64,000 nt of DNA from Amphritea atlantica (GCF_018860855.1 NZ_JAHKQE010000019.1:1-64000), one strand, 5' to 3'; shown: positions 54,839-64,000, counted from the stretch's first letter. Notes: generated by a model not told the origin, from the letters alone. Numbers and translations are program-made.

Positions 54839-55942
54839 GGTTTTGCCACTAAAATCGAGGGACGCAGTGTTGATGTCTCCGTGCCCTTTATGCCGGATGC
54901 TCAGTTCCATGGCTATACCCGTCGGGAAGCGGTCGGTGTGGTCGGCGCTATTGTCGCTTGGAACTTCCCTCTGTTACTCGCCTGCTGGAAGCTCGGCCCA
55001 GCACTCGCGTCAGGTTGTACCGTGGTACTGAAACCTGCAGATGAAACACCACTCACCGCCTTGATGCTAGGTAAACTGGCACTGGAAGCGGGTTATCCAC
55101 CGGGCGTCTTGAATGTTGTGACCGGCACCGGTATCGAAGCGGGTTCAGCCCTATCTCATCACCCCGATGTTGATAAACTCACCTTTACCGGTTCGACAGA
55201 GGTCGGCAAGCTCATCGGTAAAGCGGCGATGGATACCATGACACGGGTGACGCTAGAACTCGGTGGTAAATCCCCCACCATCGTTTTAGAAGATGCCGAT
55301 ATCCCTACTGCAGCGGCCGGTGCAGCCAATGCCATCTTCTTTAACCAAGGCCAGGTATGCTGTGCCGGTTCACGTTTATATGTGCACAAAAAACACTTCG
55401 ATAACGTCGTCGCCGATATCTCAAGCATTGCCGAAGAGATGACCATCGGTGCAGGCCTGAACCCTAATACGCAGATGGGGCCATTGATCTCGGCGAAACA
55501 GCAACAGCGGGTGTGTAACTATATCGATCAAGGACGTCAGAATGGTGCCACTATCACCACCGGTGGCGGTGCCGTAGATGGCCCAGGCTTCTTCGTTAAA
55601 CCAACAGTGATGGTGGATGTCGACCAAAATTCTGCGGTGGTACAGGAAGAGATCTTTGGCCCGGTGCTGGTCGCGATGCCCTTTGATGATATTGAAGAAG
55701 CGGTGCGTATCGCTAACGATAGCCAATACGGACTCGGGGCCAGCATCTGGTCAAACAACCTCTCGCAGGTACACCGGATGATCCCGCGCATCAAATCCGG
55801 CTCGGTTTGGGTTAACTGCCATACCGCACTCGACCCTGCGCTACCCTTTGGCGGCTATAAACAGTCAGGCCTAGGCCGAGAGATGGGCAGTGATGTTATT
55901 GAACATTACACCGAAGTGAAATCGGTATTGATGAGCATCTAA
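54830..55942 (+). pseudogene. 5'-truncated aldehyde dehydrogenase
   Basis: Homology starts at LAGFATKIEGRSVDVSVPF (about residue 110-120 of a normal 490-residue enzyme) and continues to the natural C-terminus (HYTEVKSVLMSI). The glutamate (LELGGKSP) and cysteine (GQVCCAGSR) of the active site are intact, but the first 110-120 residues and the promoter are missing. A stop precedes the frame at 54827. An in-frame GTG at 54881 could start a 353-residue fragment, which would lack part of the cofactor fold. The missing part and the missing part of the regulator remnant fit one deletion between divergent genes. Confidence 0.82.
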
Positions 55943-56284
55943 ACCCGATCAGCGGTTAACAAAAAAGAGTGATAGAGCGATCTGTTGCTCTTTTTTTGTC
56001 CCCATCAAGATGGTGCAGCGACGCCTAAAACGATTTTTCACCATGATTATTATCGCTATTTTTCAGCTAAGCAGCGCCTCATCACAAAACGCCCATTAGC
56101 ACACGTAAAAACAACGCTTTCCCTCAAGCAGTAAAACCGCTAATTTAATGCTTTAATTTAATCAGTTAAGCGCTCTAGGCTGACAGCCGATGATCAACTG
56201 AAATTTACACTTAACGGTTCACTCGCTCTAATGCTACTAATTCTATTACTGTTAGGTAAACGCCGTTAATCACTTGGAATAAAC
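55943..56284. other. Intergenic region with terminator at 55961-55997
   Basis: AAAAAAGAG at 55961 and CTCTTTTTT at 55989 can pair, or GAGC/GCTC inside it, followed by T7. This is a probable terminator for the truncated dehydrogenase. The remaining 280 bases show no gene. Confidence 0.6.
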
Positions 56285-56755
56285 ATGTTTTTTAAACCCA
56301 AAGAAGAGAAAAAGCTCCTGACAGTCAACCGTAGTGATCCGAATAACCCACTGTCATCATATTCAAAGCACACATTTGAATTGGACGGTCATGAATGGCC
56401 TTCGGTAGAACACTATTATCAGGCAATGAAATTTGGCGATGCGGAGTATGCTGAGCAGATCCGTCAGGCACCCACCCCGACAGACGCGGCGAAGCTCGGC
56501 AAAAGCAAGCAACACGATAAACGCAAAGACTGGGATAAGGTTAAGGTGACCGTCATGACCCGTGGTACTTACATCAAATGCCGTACCTATCCCGACATCG
56601 CTAAAACACTATTAGATAGCGGTGATATAGGCATTGCTAATGTCAGCCAATACGACTATTTCTGGGGCAGTGGCCGCGATATGCGAGGTCATAATGCCTA
56701 CGGTCAAATGCTGATGGATATCCGCAACAAGCTTGCCGAGGAGATGAAGCAATAA
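56285..56755 (+). CDS. NADAR-family (YbiA-like) N-glycosidase
   Basis: The 156-residue protein has the NADAR family pattern: F-E-L-D-G-H-E-WPSVEHYYQAMKF, then KLGKSKQHDKRKDW, YFWGSGRDMRGHNAYGQMLM and D-I-R. YbiA and relatives cleave N-glycosidic bonds of riboflavin intermediates, and some NADAR proteins act on ADP-ribosylated guanine in DNA. Neighbouring genes give no clue. No toxin gene (DarT) is adjacent. Full length. Confidence 0.88.
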   Translation: MFFKPKEEKKLLTVNRSDPNNPLSSYSKHTFELDGHEWPSVEHYYQAMKFGDAEYAEQIRQAPTPTDAAKLGKSKQHDKRKDWDKVKVTVMTRGTYIKCRTYPDIAKTLLDSGDIGIANVSQYDYFWGSGRDMRGHNAYGQMLMDIRNKLAEEMKQ

Positions 56756-56795
56756 CGAATACTGTTTCATTCTCATATTCCTTTCTTACCGAAAT

Positions 56796-56827
56796 GCCGA
56801 TGCCTTAACATGATTAAAGGCACCGGC
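56796..56827. terminator. Stem-loop between convergent NADAR and porin genes
   Basis: GCCGATGCCTT and AAGGCACCGGC form a stem with one A-C mismatch around a 10-base loop. T runs are weak, so the call as a terminator is tentative. Confidence 0.5.
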
Positions 56828-56850
56828 TCACTTATCATTATGTTGTTTAA

Positions 56851-58131
56851 TTAGAACGGGACTATCGCGATAACCTGCGCGTAAAAGTTATCATCTCCGG
56901 TGTTCTGAGTTTGATTGTCATTATCCGGTGAATACACACCGACTAATGGGCTAATAATCAGATGCTCATTAACCACCCATTCCGCGTACAGATCGATTTC
57001 TTGGCCTTCAGAGTTAGCACCAAAGGTACTGGAATCACTGAAATCAAAATAGAGTGCGCCGATCGATAACATCTCGGTGGGTGAAGCCTTCAACCCGACA
57101 TGCTGAATCGTGGCAGATGAACCAAAAGGCCCTGCATAGTTAGCCGCCACTTCGCCTTGGAACCAAGTACCGTAACCACGGTTGAAGCCGTAAAACAATG
57201 AATCAAAACCCTCATCATATTTGGTATAACGATAAGTCACTTGTGGCGACCATGCTATATCAGCAAAGGTCCAGCCCGCCTCAGCATACCAAGCATTGGC
57301 ATCATCCGAGTTATCGCCTTGGCTCTGATCCGCATATTCAGCCGACAGGAACAGATTCTCAACCCCAGCATTCCCCTGATAACGTATGCTCATGGTTTTC
57401 TGGCCATCACGAGCAGGATTGTTAACCGCGTCCAGACCTTTAATATACGTACCACCAAAGGTACCTTTATCGGTTACATATTCGATATTTACACCGGCCA
57501 GTTCCATTTCAGCCTGCCCTGTGTTGTCAGAGTGCAGATAGAACAGATCACCCCGTAGGCCATCATCGCCACCAATACGAGCAATAGCCGTTTTATCAAA
57601 CGCCTTACGAGCAGCCAACCAGTATGCACCACCGCGGTCCGAATCAGGAAAAACACCTTCACCAAAATTCAACGCATCGCCATTAATGAGGAAGCCATCG
57701 CCAATGGAAAAGTTCTGACGACCAAATGAGATATCTAACATATCTGAACGAAAACCGATAAATGCATCTTCAACGGCCGTGCGACGCTCACTACCATCGC
57801 TATTACCACCGGCATCTCCATCACCCCAGGTGCCGGAAGAGACAAAATTCAGCCCACCATAAACAGTAGTTTGCTCAGATAATGCCTTACTACCGCTAAA
57901 ACCCGCCTTTATATAGCCTTCTTGCCAGCTCGAACCATTACCTGATTTACCAAAATAGTTTTCATCACTACTGAATGTACCAAACACCGCTTCTACATCG
58001 AGATTCAGTTCGGCGCCCTCTTCTGCATAGAGGTTATAAGCCTGTGCTGGCAAGGCCATAGCCGCCGTTGCTGCCGCCACGGCTGCTGTCAGTAAATAGC
58101 CTGAAAGCTTATGGCTGGTAAATTTTTTCAT
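56851..58131 (-). CDS. Outer-membrane porin, beta-barrel
   Basis: A 426-residue protein. The signal peptide begins MKKFTSHKLSGYLLTAAVAA and ends with LPAQA. The mature chain is rich in alternating aromatic strands (FISFGRQNF-like DISFGRQNFSIGDG, YRGVTYRYTKYDEGF) and ends in phenylalanine (VIAIVPF), the usual outer-membrane signature. The frame extends to 58200, but 58131 has a GGAGG site and begins the signal peptide. No loop gives the substrate. It may serve the downstream paa genes (aromatic acids) or be unrelated. Confidence 0.85.
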   Translation of the reverse strand: MKKFTSHKLSGYLLTAAVAAATAAMALPAQAYNLYAEEGAELNLDVEAVFGTFSSDENYFGKSGNGSSWQEGYIKAGFSGSKALSEQTTVYGGLNFVSSGTWGDGDAGGNSDGSERRTAVEDAFIGFRSDMLDISFGRQNFSIGDGFLINGDALNFGEGVFPDSDRGGAYWLAARKAFDKTAIARIGGDDGLRGDLFYLHSDNTGQAEMELAGVNIEYVTDKGTFGGTYIKGLDAVNNPARDGQKTMSIRYQGNAGVENLFLSAEYADQSQGDNSDDANAWYAEAGWTFADIAWSPQVTYRYTKYDEGFDSLFYGFNRGYGTWFQGEVAANYAGPFGSSATIQHVGLKASPTEMLSIGALYFDFSDSSTFGANSEGQEIDLYAEWVVNEHLIISPLVGVYSPDNDNQTQNTGDDNFYAQVIAIVPF

Positions 58132-58852
58132 CGATTTTATCCTCCGCGTAGCCGCGATTTTTTTATAATATTGGGGTGCTGCAATCACTGAATAGCCCAA
58201 GATTGCGATCGATTAGCCTGCTGCGAGATAGGGGAAACCTCGGCCAGTCAAACAGATACATTAAGCACTGAGACCAGACTAACCGCGGTGTGTAAACCAG
58301 CTTTCGGAGAAATGTGTAATGTTGTGCAGAAATGTAACGAAATAAAACAAGCTCGCGCAATAACCTTTAAAACGGCAAGCCCGCTGTAAAGCGTTGAAAA
58401 AATAAATCGCCATAAACGACAAAAAGCAGCCGAAACTGCTTTAGAAAAGAGAATAGATACCATGACGGAGTATCCTGCCTATGCTTCAAACGGATGGCCT
58501 CGGCCTATGGCCGTTGCGACATGGCCCGATACAACTCATTGGCCAGAATCCACACTCTCGTTTCACCTCCTAATAAGATATATGGCGTACTCATAAATGA
58601 TCCTCCCCTCACTCAATATTTAACAATGTCACCATGCTTATTTAATCCAGTACTTTTGAGACGAGCTGAAGGTGTGTCCGATACATAAAAAACACCATGC
58701 CGCTGGTCAAGAGCTCAAAGCCAGTGACTATGGCAAAAAAAAAATCCACTTAAATGCTCCATTTATCTAACATGGGCACTTAAGTGGATTTTTCTAACGG
58801 TTTACTGGTGACTTACCCTACAAGGTAAGACCGACAATAACCCTTGTCACAA
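58132..58852. other. Intergenic region between the porin gene and paaE
   Basis: About 720 bases with no accepted gene; a 64-codon frame at 58494 has no family features. It contains the porin promoter near 58140-58250, a 7-bp hairpin (AAAGCAG/CTGCTTT) at 58423-58442 and the strong terminator at 58741-58793. Confidence 0.5.
58741..58793. terminator. Terminator of the paa operon
   Basis: AAAATCCACTTAA and TTAAGTGGATTTT form a 13-bp perfect stem. The 26-base interior can fold further (GC-TCCAT with ATGG-GC). A and T tracts flank both ends. It lies 60 bases after the paaE stop. Confidence 0.88.
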
Positions 58853-59950
58853 TTAACGCTGATCGAAATCGACGACCACCGTATCGGAGATCGGGTGGGC
58901 CTGACAGCTCAGGATATAGCCACTTTCAATCTCATGCTGCTCAAGTCCGTGAGAGATATCCATATCCACCTCTCCTTCAACCAGTTTACATTTACAGGTT
59001 GAACAGACACCGGCTTTACAAGAATAAGGTAGATCCAATCCGTTATGCATACCGGCATCGAGGATATTTTCACCCACGGTCGCTAGATCAAACATCACCG
59101 CACGGCCATCGGCGCGTACCGTCACTTTCGACATTTTCTCTTCGCCGAACTGCTCTTTACGTTTGGCGGCCTTTTCCAACATCTCTTTCGAGTCAGCGGA
59201 TGAGTTAGCGAACAGTTCGTAATGAATCTGTTCATCACTCAAACCTTCCAAACGGAAGCCCCGTGAGATTTCCGACATCATCGACTCAGGTCCACAGATA
59301 AAGGCGTCATCCACCTCTTTTATGTTGATCAAGCCCGCTTTTTGCAGGGCATAACCTTTAGCATTATCGATGCGACCGTTGAGCAGATCCGCGCCCTGAT
59401 CTTCGTAATCCATAATATTGATCCAATGAAAACGATCCATAAAACGGTTTTTAACGAAGTTCAGTTCCTCTTTAAACATCACCGAGTTACTACGACGGTT
59501 ACCGTAGATCAAGGTTACATTAGAGCCTGGCTCAGTATCGAGAATCGACTTCATGATGGAGATCATCGGCGTAATACCAGAGCCCACAGCAATACACATA
59601 TAGTTTTTACTGACCTCAGGATTAAGCTCAGTATAAAAACTACCCTGAGGCGGCATCACATCTACCGACATGCCCGGCTTAAAGACATCGTTGGCATAGT
59701 TAGAGAACCGACCATTCTTAACCCGTTTGATGCCGACCCGCATATGGCCATCATTCACACCGGAACAGATCGAGTAGGAACGGCGCACTTCTTCACCGTC
59801 GACGGTTGCTCGCAGGGTCAGAAACTGCCCCTGAATAAAACGAAATTTGTCGGTCAGTTCAGCCGGAACCGCAAAGGTTACGCAGATCGCGGTGTCCGTT
59901 TCTGGCTGTACATCGGCGACTTTCAGCGTGTAAAAATTGGTGTCAGACAT
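58853..59950 (-). CDS. paaE: Phenylacetyl-CoA 1,2-epoxidase reductase
   Basis: The 365-residue reductase has FAD (RRSYSICSG), NAD(P)H (AVGSGITPMISIMKS, ICGPESMM) and C-terminal 2Fe-2S (CKAGVCSTCKCKL) domains. It passes electrons from NADPH to the PaaAC diiron centre. It resembles the reductase at 24058 in architecture, but its position after paaD settles the role. Last gene in paaKABCDE. Confidence 0.96.
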   Translation of the reverse strand: MSDTNFYTLKVADVQPETDTAICVTFAVPAELTDKFRFIQGQFLTLRATVDGEEVRRSYSICSGVNDGHMRVGIKRVKNGRFSNYANDVFKPGMSVDVMPPQGSFYTELNPEVSKNYMCIAVGSGITPMISIMKSILDTEPGSNVTLIYGNRRSNSVMFKEELNFVKNRFMDRFHWINIMDYEDQGADLLNGRIDNAKGYALQKAGLINIKEVDDAFICGPESMMSEISRGFRLEGLSDEQIHYELFANSSADSKEMLEKAAKRKEQFGEEKMSKVTVRADGRAVMFDLATVGENILDAGMHNGLDLPYSCKAGVCSTCKCKLVEGEVDMDISHGLEQHEIESGYILSCQAHPISDTVVVDFDQR

Positions 59951-59986
59951 GCTTCACCTATTGTTTTTATCAGAACTGATACGTGG

Positions 59987-60526
59987 TCAGATCTTTTTAA
60001 AATAATCGAACGGTTCACCGCAATCGTCACACTGAAACAGTGCTTTACAAGCGGTGGAACCAAACTCACTGACTCTGTGGGTATTACGCGATCCGCAATG
60101 GGGGCAAGCGGCGTGCGCATCGGGCGTCAAGCCATCGGCATCCAGTTCAGCATCTTCCGGCGGGGCGATACCATACTGGCGCAACTTAGTGCGGCCTTCG
60201 GGTGACATCCACTCGGAACTCCAGGCCGGCGACAGTGACATGTTGACCGTCACATCGGCATAGCCATTGTCATTCAAACACTGGATAACATCGGTACGAA
60301 TATTATCCATCGCCGGACAACCGGAATACGTTGGTGTAATGATGATCACTATTTGATCACCATTGCACTGGATATCCCGCAATATACCCAGATCCCAGAT
60401 ACTTAACGCCGGCACCTCGGGGTCTTTAACCGCATCCAGAAGATCCCAGAGCACTTTAACGTCATCAGCATTACGCTGTTGTAAACGTTGGTAGTGCTCT
60501 TCAGCCATCAGAGAGATTTCATTCAT
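59987..60526 (-). CDS. paaD: Phenylacetyl-CoA epoxidase accessory protein PaaD
   Basis: The 179-residue protein has a MIP18/DUF59 domain (DLLDAVKDPEVPALSIWDLG, VIIITPTYSGCPAMDNI) and a C-terminal zinc ribbon (CPHCGS and CDDCGEPFDYF). It probably helps assemble the diiron or Fe-S centres of the epoxidase. The start is likely ATG 60526, 5 bases after the paaC stop; a GTG at 60538 would overlap paaC. Confidence 0.94.
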   Translation of the reverse strand: MNEISLMAEEHYQRLQQRNADDVKVLWDLLDAVKDPEVPALSIWDLGILRDIQCNGDQIVIIITPTYSGCPAMDNIRTDVIQCLNDNGYADVTVNMSLSPAWSSEWMSPEGRTKLRQYGIAPPEDAELDADGLTPDAHAACPHCGSRNTHRVSEFGSTACKALFQCDDCGEPFDYFKKI

Positions 60527-60531
60527 AACCC

Positions 60532-61296
60532 TTACCACTTACAGCCAGGATGTGAACGATGCACTATCTGCATTTCGGTCAGCATGTGGCCAAGGTTTTC
60601 GGTGTGATAACCGATACGTCCACCGCGCACGGCCCAGCTATCTTCTGGTACGCTCAAGGTGGCGTTAGTGACAATCTCCGTCACCATCGCTAGCCAATCA
60701 TCGCGTAATTTAGATACATCAACACCGATATCAGCGTCCGCCAGCAATTGCTCAGTTTCGTCCATATCGAACAGCTCATGGGTGTAACCCCATAGTTGAT
60801 CGAGGGCTTTCTGAGCGCGACGATGACTTTCATCAGTGCCTTCGCCAAGACGTAAAACCCAATCTCGACTACGACGTAGATGGTATTTAGTCTCTTTAAT
60901 CGCTTTGGCGGCGATGGCGGCTAACCGCTCATCTTTCGATTGCAGCAGCTGTGGCAACATCAGGGTGTAATACACATCGGCAAATAGCTGACGCACCTGC
61001 GAATAGGCAAAATCCCCTTTCGGCAGTTCGAGCAATAGCAGATTGTGATATTCACGATCATTGCGCATATAGGCAAAATCATCTTCATCACGACCATCAT
61101 CCGCTAGTTCAGCAGCATAGGTGTAGAACATCCGCGCACGGCCAATATAATCCAGTGCGACATTACCATAGGCGATATCCTCTTCGAGGAAAGGCCCATA
61201 GCTCACCCATTCGGAAATGCGGTGACCCAGTACCACAGCATCATCACCGAGGCGGGTTGTGTATTCCAGCAGTGCATTTTTCATTTGATCACTCAT
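60532..61296 (-). CDS. paaC: Phenylacetyl-CoA epoxidase structural subunit PaaC
   Basis: A 254-residue ferritin-like helical subunit: RISEWVSYGPFLEEDIAYGN, ALDYIGRARMFYTYAAEL and FAYSQVRQLFADVYYTLML. It pairs with PaaA and lacks a full diiron site itself. Start at 61296 has a GGGGAGAG ribosome site; 61311 is inside the spacer to paaB. Its stop is 5 bases ahead of paaD. Confidence 0.95.
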   Translation of the reverse strand: MSDQMKNALLEYTTRLGDDAVVLGHRISEWVSYGPFLEEDIAYGNVALDYIGRARMFYTYAAELADDGRDEDDFAYMRNDREYHNLLLLELPKGDFAYSQVRQLFADVYYTLMLPQLLQSKDERLAAIAAKAIKETKYHLRRSRDWVLRLGEGTDESHRRAQKALDQLWGYTHELFDMDETEQLLADADIGVDVSKLRDDWLAMVTEIVTNATLSVPEDSWAVRGGRIGYHTENLGHMLTEMQIVHRSHPGCKW

Positions 61297-61311
61297 GCAG
61301 GCTCTCCCCAA

Positions 61312-61605
61312 TTACATGTTGTTGACGGGGTCAGGCAAAACATAATACGTCGCATGACGGTAAGGTTTGTCATCGCTCGGATCATAGAAGCAATCGGCAT
61401 CGTCTTCTTGAGAGGCACAGATATCGTTGGATTTAACCACCCAGATACTGACGCCTTCACTACGGCGGGTGTAACAGTCGCGGGCATATTCCAGCGCTTG
61501 TTCATGATCTTCGGCATGCAGGCTGCCGATATGTTTGTGGTCCAAACCACGCTTAGAACGTACAAATACTTCAAACAGTTCCAGCTTTTCAGTAGACGTT
61601 GTCAT
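61312..61605 (-). CDS. paaB: Phenylacetyl-CoA epoxidase subunit PaaB
   Basis: The 97-residue protein has the PaaB pattern ELFEVFVRSKRGLDHKHIGS, LHAEDHEQALEYARDCYTRR and EGVSIWVVKS. It bridges PaaAC heterodimers in the epoxidase complex. It is 12 bases after paaA. Confidence 0.96.
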   Translation of the reverse strand: MTTSTEKLELFEVFVRSKRGLDHKHIGSLHAEDHEQALEYARDCYTRRSEGVSIWVVKSNDICASQEDDADCFYDPSDDKPYRHATYYVLPDPVNNM

Positions 61606-61617
61606 CTCAGTTACCCC

Positions 61618-62562
61618 TTATGCCGCGTGCTGTGCTTTTTTGGCACGTTTCTTTTCGTTATAGGCGGTGATCGCATCACGTACCCACTCACCCTCTTCGT
61701 GAGCAGCAACGTGGTGTTCAATACGCTGACGGTTGCAATGGCCGTTACCGTTGATAACGCTCCAGAATTCATCCCAGTTCAGATCACTGCTGTCGTAGTG
61801 ACCCCGCTCTTCATTCCATTTGATATCTTTGTCTGGATGTTCCAGACCTAACACTTCAATCTGCTGAACTGTTTGATCAATGAACTTTTGGCGCAGATCA
61901 TCGTTGGTTTCACGTTTGATTTTCCACTCCATCGATTTCTGCGAATGCGCCGAATCGGAGTCGTGTGGACCAAACATCATCAATGCCGGCCAATAGAAAC
62001 GATCGAGGGCATCTTGAGCCATCGCTTTCTGGCCTTCAGAACCTTTCGCCAGCGCTAACATAGCTTCATAGCCCTGACGCTGATGGAAGGATTCCTCTTT
62101 ACAGATACGGATCATGCCACGGGCATAGGGGCCGTATGAGGTGCGCTGCAACGAAACTTGGTTAACAATCGCGGCACCATCAACCAACCAACCAATCGCG
62201 CCAACATCCGCCCAAGTGAGAGTCGGATAGTTGAAGATTGATGAGTATTTAGCTGCACCGGTTTGCAACTGCTCGATCATCTCTGAACGAGAAATGCCTA
62301 GGGTTTCACAAGCGCTATAAAGATACAGACCGTGACCCGCTTCATCCTGAACTTTGGACAGCAGTACCGCTTTACGACGCAAAGATGGCGCCCGAGTAAT
62401 CCAATTGCCTTCTGGCTGCATGCCAATAATTTCAGAATGCGCGTGCTGCGAAATCTGACGGATCAAGTTTTTACGATACGCAGCAGGCATCCAATCTTTC
62501 GGCTCGATTTTCTCTTCCGCCGAAATCTTGCGCATGAAGTTTTCTTCTTGAGGTATTGTCAT
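61618..62562 (-). CDS. paaA: Phenylacetyl-CoA epoxidase catalytic subunit PaaA
   Basis: The 314-residue diiron subunit converts phenylacetyl-CoA to the 1,2-epoxide. Metal-binding E-x-x-H motifs are seen in [17 protein letters not shown] and [16 protein letters not shown]. It begins [20 protein letters not shown]; this ATG at 62562 has a GGAG site and is preferred to 62577. It starts paaABCDE, 90 bases after paaK, with palindromes in between. Confidence 0.96.
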   Translation of the reverse strand: MTIPQEENFMRKISAEEKIEPKDWMPAAYRKNLIRQISQHAHSEIIGMQPEGNWITRAPSLRRKAVLLSKVQDEAGHGLYLYSACETLGISRSEMIEQLQTGAAKYSSIFNYPTLTWADVGAIGWLVDGAAIVNQVSLQRTSYGPYARGMIRICKEESFHQRQGYEAMLALAKGSEGQKAMAQDALDRFYWPALMMFGPHDSDSAHSQKSMEWKIKRETNDDLRQKFIDQTVQQIEVLGLEHPDKDIKWNEERGHYDSSDLNWDEFWSVINGNGHCNRQRIEHHVAAHEEGEWVRDAITAYNEKKRAKKAQHAA

Positions 62563-62591
62563 TTCAATCGTCTCCACTTCGGTTTAAGACC

Positions 62592-62644
62592 TGCCTAGGC
62601 AAGCCCTTCGCGATGACCTTTCGTTGGCGACCCTACTAGTAGGG
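62592..62644. repeat. Two perfect palindromes between paaK and paaA
   Basis: TGCCTAGGCA at 62592-62601 and CCCTACTAGTAGGG at 62631-62644 are fully self-complementary. They may be operators or RNA hairpins in the leader of paaABCDE. Confidence 0.55.
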
Positions 62645-62652
62645 CATCCGTC

Positions 62653-63963
62653 TTATGTTATTTTAGGGCGGTTATCAAAGACCCGCTTAGCCTTGCCTTC
62701 AGAGCGAGGAATCGTTCCTGGCTGCAGAATTTCAATCGTTGTTGAGATACCAATTACCGCTTTAATATGGTGTGCTAACTCTTTCGCTACCGCTGCCTGA
62801 TTAGCACTCTGTGCACCAGGTGTTAGCTCAACTTTAATCAGTACGGTGTCCAAGTTACCCTGCTTATCCACTACAATTTCATAGTGCGGCGCCAGAGCAG
62901 AGATCTTCAAAATCTGTTCTTCGATCTGGGTTGGGAAAACATTCACACCACGGATAATCATCATGTCATCGGAGCGACCCGTGATCTTATCGATACGACG
63001 CATTGGACGCGCGGTGCCCGGCAATAGACGGGTCAAATCACGAGTACGATAACGCACAATCGGCAGTGCTTCTTTGGTCAGAGAGGTAAATACCAGCTCA
63101 CCGTATTCGCCGTCCGGTAATACCGCACCGGTATTCGGATCGATAATCTCAGGATAGAAGTGATCTTCCCAAATAGTTGGACCATCTTTGGTTTCGATAC
63201 ACTCTTGCGCCACACCCGGTCCCATCACTTCAGACAGACCGTAGATATCCACCGCATCAATGCCTAAACGATGTTCGATGTTTTTACGCATCTCGTCGGT
63301 CCAAGGTTCGGCGCCAAAGATGCCGCAACGCAGCGCCATTTTGTGCGGATCTAAGCCCTGACGCTCCATCTCATCGATAATGTTGAGCATATAAGATGGC
63401 GTCACCATGATGATGTCAGGATCGAAATCGTTCATCAGTTGGACTTGTTTCTCCGTCTGACCACCGGACATCGGAATCACAGTACAACCCAAACGTTCAG
63501 CACCGTAGTGCGCGCCCATCCCCCCAGTAAACAACCCATAACCGTAAGAGATATGAACTTTATCGCCGGCATGACCACCTGCCGCACGGATAGAACGCGC
63601 CACAACATCAGCCCAGACATTGATATCGTTTTGGGTATAACCTACGACAGTTGGTTTACCGGTCGTACCGGATGATGCATGCACTCGCACAACGTCAGCC
63701 ATGGGCACAGCGAAAGAATCAAACGGATAAGCATCACGCAGATAAGCTTTCGTGGTAAAAGGAAACAGGCTCAGATCTTCAAGCTGTTTGAGTTCAAAAG
63801 GATGAACCCCAGCATCGTCACAGAGACGTTTGTAGGCCGGCACATTGTTATAAGCATGGGCGATACTCCACTGCATACGCACGAGTTGCAGGGCACGAAG
63901 CTCATCAATACTGGCGGTTTCTATCGGGTCTAATGCCCGGCGGGGATGCTTCTCATATTTCAT
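62653..63963 (-). CDS. paaK: Phenylacetate-CoA ligase
   Basis: The 436-residue AMP-forming ligase activates phenylacetate to phenylacetyl-CoA. Motifs: VHASSGTTGKPTVVGYTQND (P-loop-like), GAEPWTDEMRKNIE, DIYGLSEVMGPGVAQEC and RSDDMMIIRGVNVFPTQIEEQ. It precedes paaABCDE on the same strand, so the two first steps of phenylacetate breakdown are encoded together. The later genes (paaFGHIJZ) are not in the window and may lie to the right. Ribosome site AGGACG precedes the ATG. Confidence 0.96.
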   Translation of the reverse strand: MKYEKHPRRALDPIETASIDELRALQLVRMQWSIAHAYNNVPAYKRLCDDAGVHPFELKQLEDLSLFPFTTKAYLRDAYPFDSFAVPMADVVRVHASSGTTGKPTVVGYTQNDINVWADVVARSIRAAGGHAGDKVHISYGYGLFTGGMGAHYGAERLGCTVIPMSGGQTEKQVQLMNDFDPDIIMVTPSYMLNIIDEMERQGLDPHKMALRCGIFGAEPWTDEMRKNIEHRLGIDAVDIYGLSEVMGPGVAQECIETKDGPTIWEDHFYPEIIDPNTGAVLPDGEYGELVFTSLTKEALPIVRYRTRDLTRLLPGTARPMRRIDKITGRSDDMMIIRGVNVFPTQIEEQILKISALAPHYEIVVDKQGNLDTVLIKVELTPGAQSANQAAVAKELAHHIKAVIGISTTIEILQPGTIPRSEGKAKRVFDNRPKIT

Positions 63964-64000
63964 AATTTTGTCGTCCTGTATTTCTTATAGTTCAGGCATT
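63964..64000. other. End of window, upstream of paaK
   Basis: The last 37 bases hold the paaK ribosome site. A minus-strand TAA at 63985-63987 could be the stop of an upstream paa gene (possible end M-P-E-L), but too little is visible to call it. Confidence 0.3.

Noticed and set aside
54881-55942. Intact short aldehyde dehydrogenase starting at the internal GTG or ATG
   Set aside because: Homology continues upstream of these starts to the junction at about 54830, and the N-terminal part of the fold is missing, so truncation is the better explanation.
58494-58688. 64-codon plus-strand frame between the porin gene and paaE
   Set aside because: No ribosome site, no family features, and it lies in low-complexity intergenic sequence with hairpins.
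59342-60205. 287-codon plus-strand frame over paaE and paaD
   Set aside because: It is a long shadow of two well-supported genes on the other strand, with no family similarity.
61222-61851. 209-codon plus-strand frame over paaABC
   Set aside because: It is antisense to the paa operon and its composition is that of a shadow frame.

Overview
The window looks like the chromosome of a marine gammaproteobacterium of the Oceanospirillales type (Amphritea, Neptunomonas or Marinobacterium-like). The reasons are moderate GC content, a TRAP transporter, choline and glycine-betaine catabolism genes that resemble Pseudomonas and Halomonas families, and a phenylacetate operon. The genus is an inference. 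No rRNA, tRNA, CRISPR array or insertion sequence was recognised.

Layout. 1-3181: start of an M19 dipeptidase gene that runs off the left edge (in Pseudomonas this family sits beside the dimethylglycine genes), a PAS-GGDEF diguanylate cyclase, and a GbdR-type regulator. 3762-7593: a Tor-like three-gene signalling operon (response regulator, periplasmic binding protein, hybrid kinase). 7732-12248: a TRAP transporter with a divergent GlxA-family regulator. 12342-21589: a one-carbon block on the minus strand, glyA-soxBDAG, purU, sdaA. 21902-23971: a pseudouridine synthase and AzlCD. 24058-34964: an unassigned catabolic region with an operon for a DapA-like lyase, an aldehyde dehydrogenase, an FAD amine oxidase and a Rieske-oxygenase reductase; then a small RHH/VOC/Tat-GMC oxidoreductase set; then a LysR regulator divergent from a GbcA-like Rieske oxygenase. 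35402-43371: ProVWX, an MmgE/PrpD protein, two more GlxA-family regulators and a 2-oxoglutarate/Fe(II) oxygenase. 43941-52336: betBA-choXWV, a TorF-type outer-membrane protein and a displaced betI. 52422-58131: unrelated small genes, a deletion scar joining two truncated genes, a NADAR protein and a porin. 58853-63963: paaKABCDE.

How the genes fit together. Choline enters through ChoXWV and is oxidised by BetA and BetB to glycine betaine. Betaine also enters through ProVWX. The GbcA-like oxygenase with its reductase can remove an N-methyl group. The dimethylglycine step is probably just outside the left edge. Sarcosine oxidase (SoxBDAG) makes glycine and methylene-THF, GlyA makes serine, SdaA makes pyruvate, and PurU releases formate from formyl-THF. 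Four GlxA/AraC-type regulators, BetI and a LysR protein surround these genes, so the window reads as a methylated-amine catabolic island.

The least explained parts are the DapA-ALDH-FAD oxidoreductase-reductase operon, two perfect hairpins between choX and choW, similar TGTAAA direct repeats in front of both the Tor-like operon and the TRAP locus, a 16-bp sequence shared by the betB and betI upstream regions, and a clean deletion junction at about 54,835.
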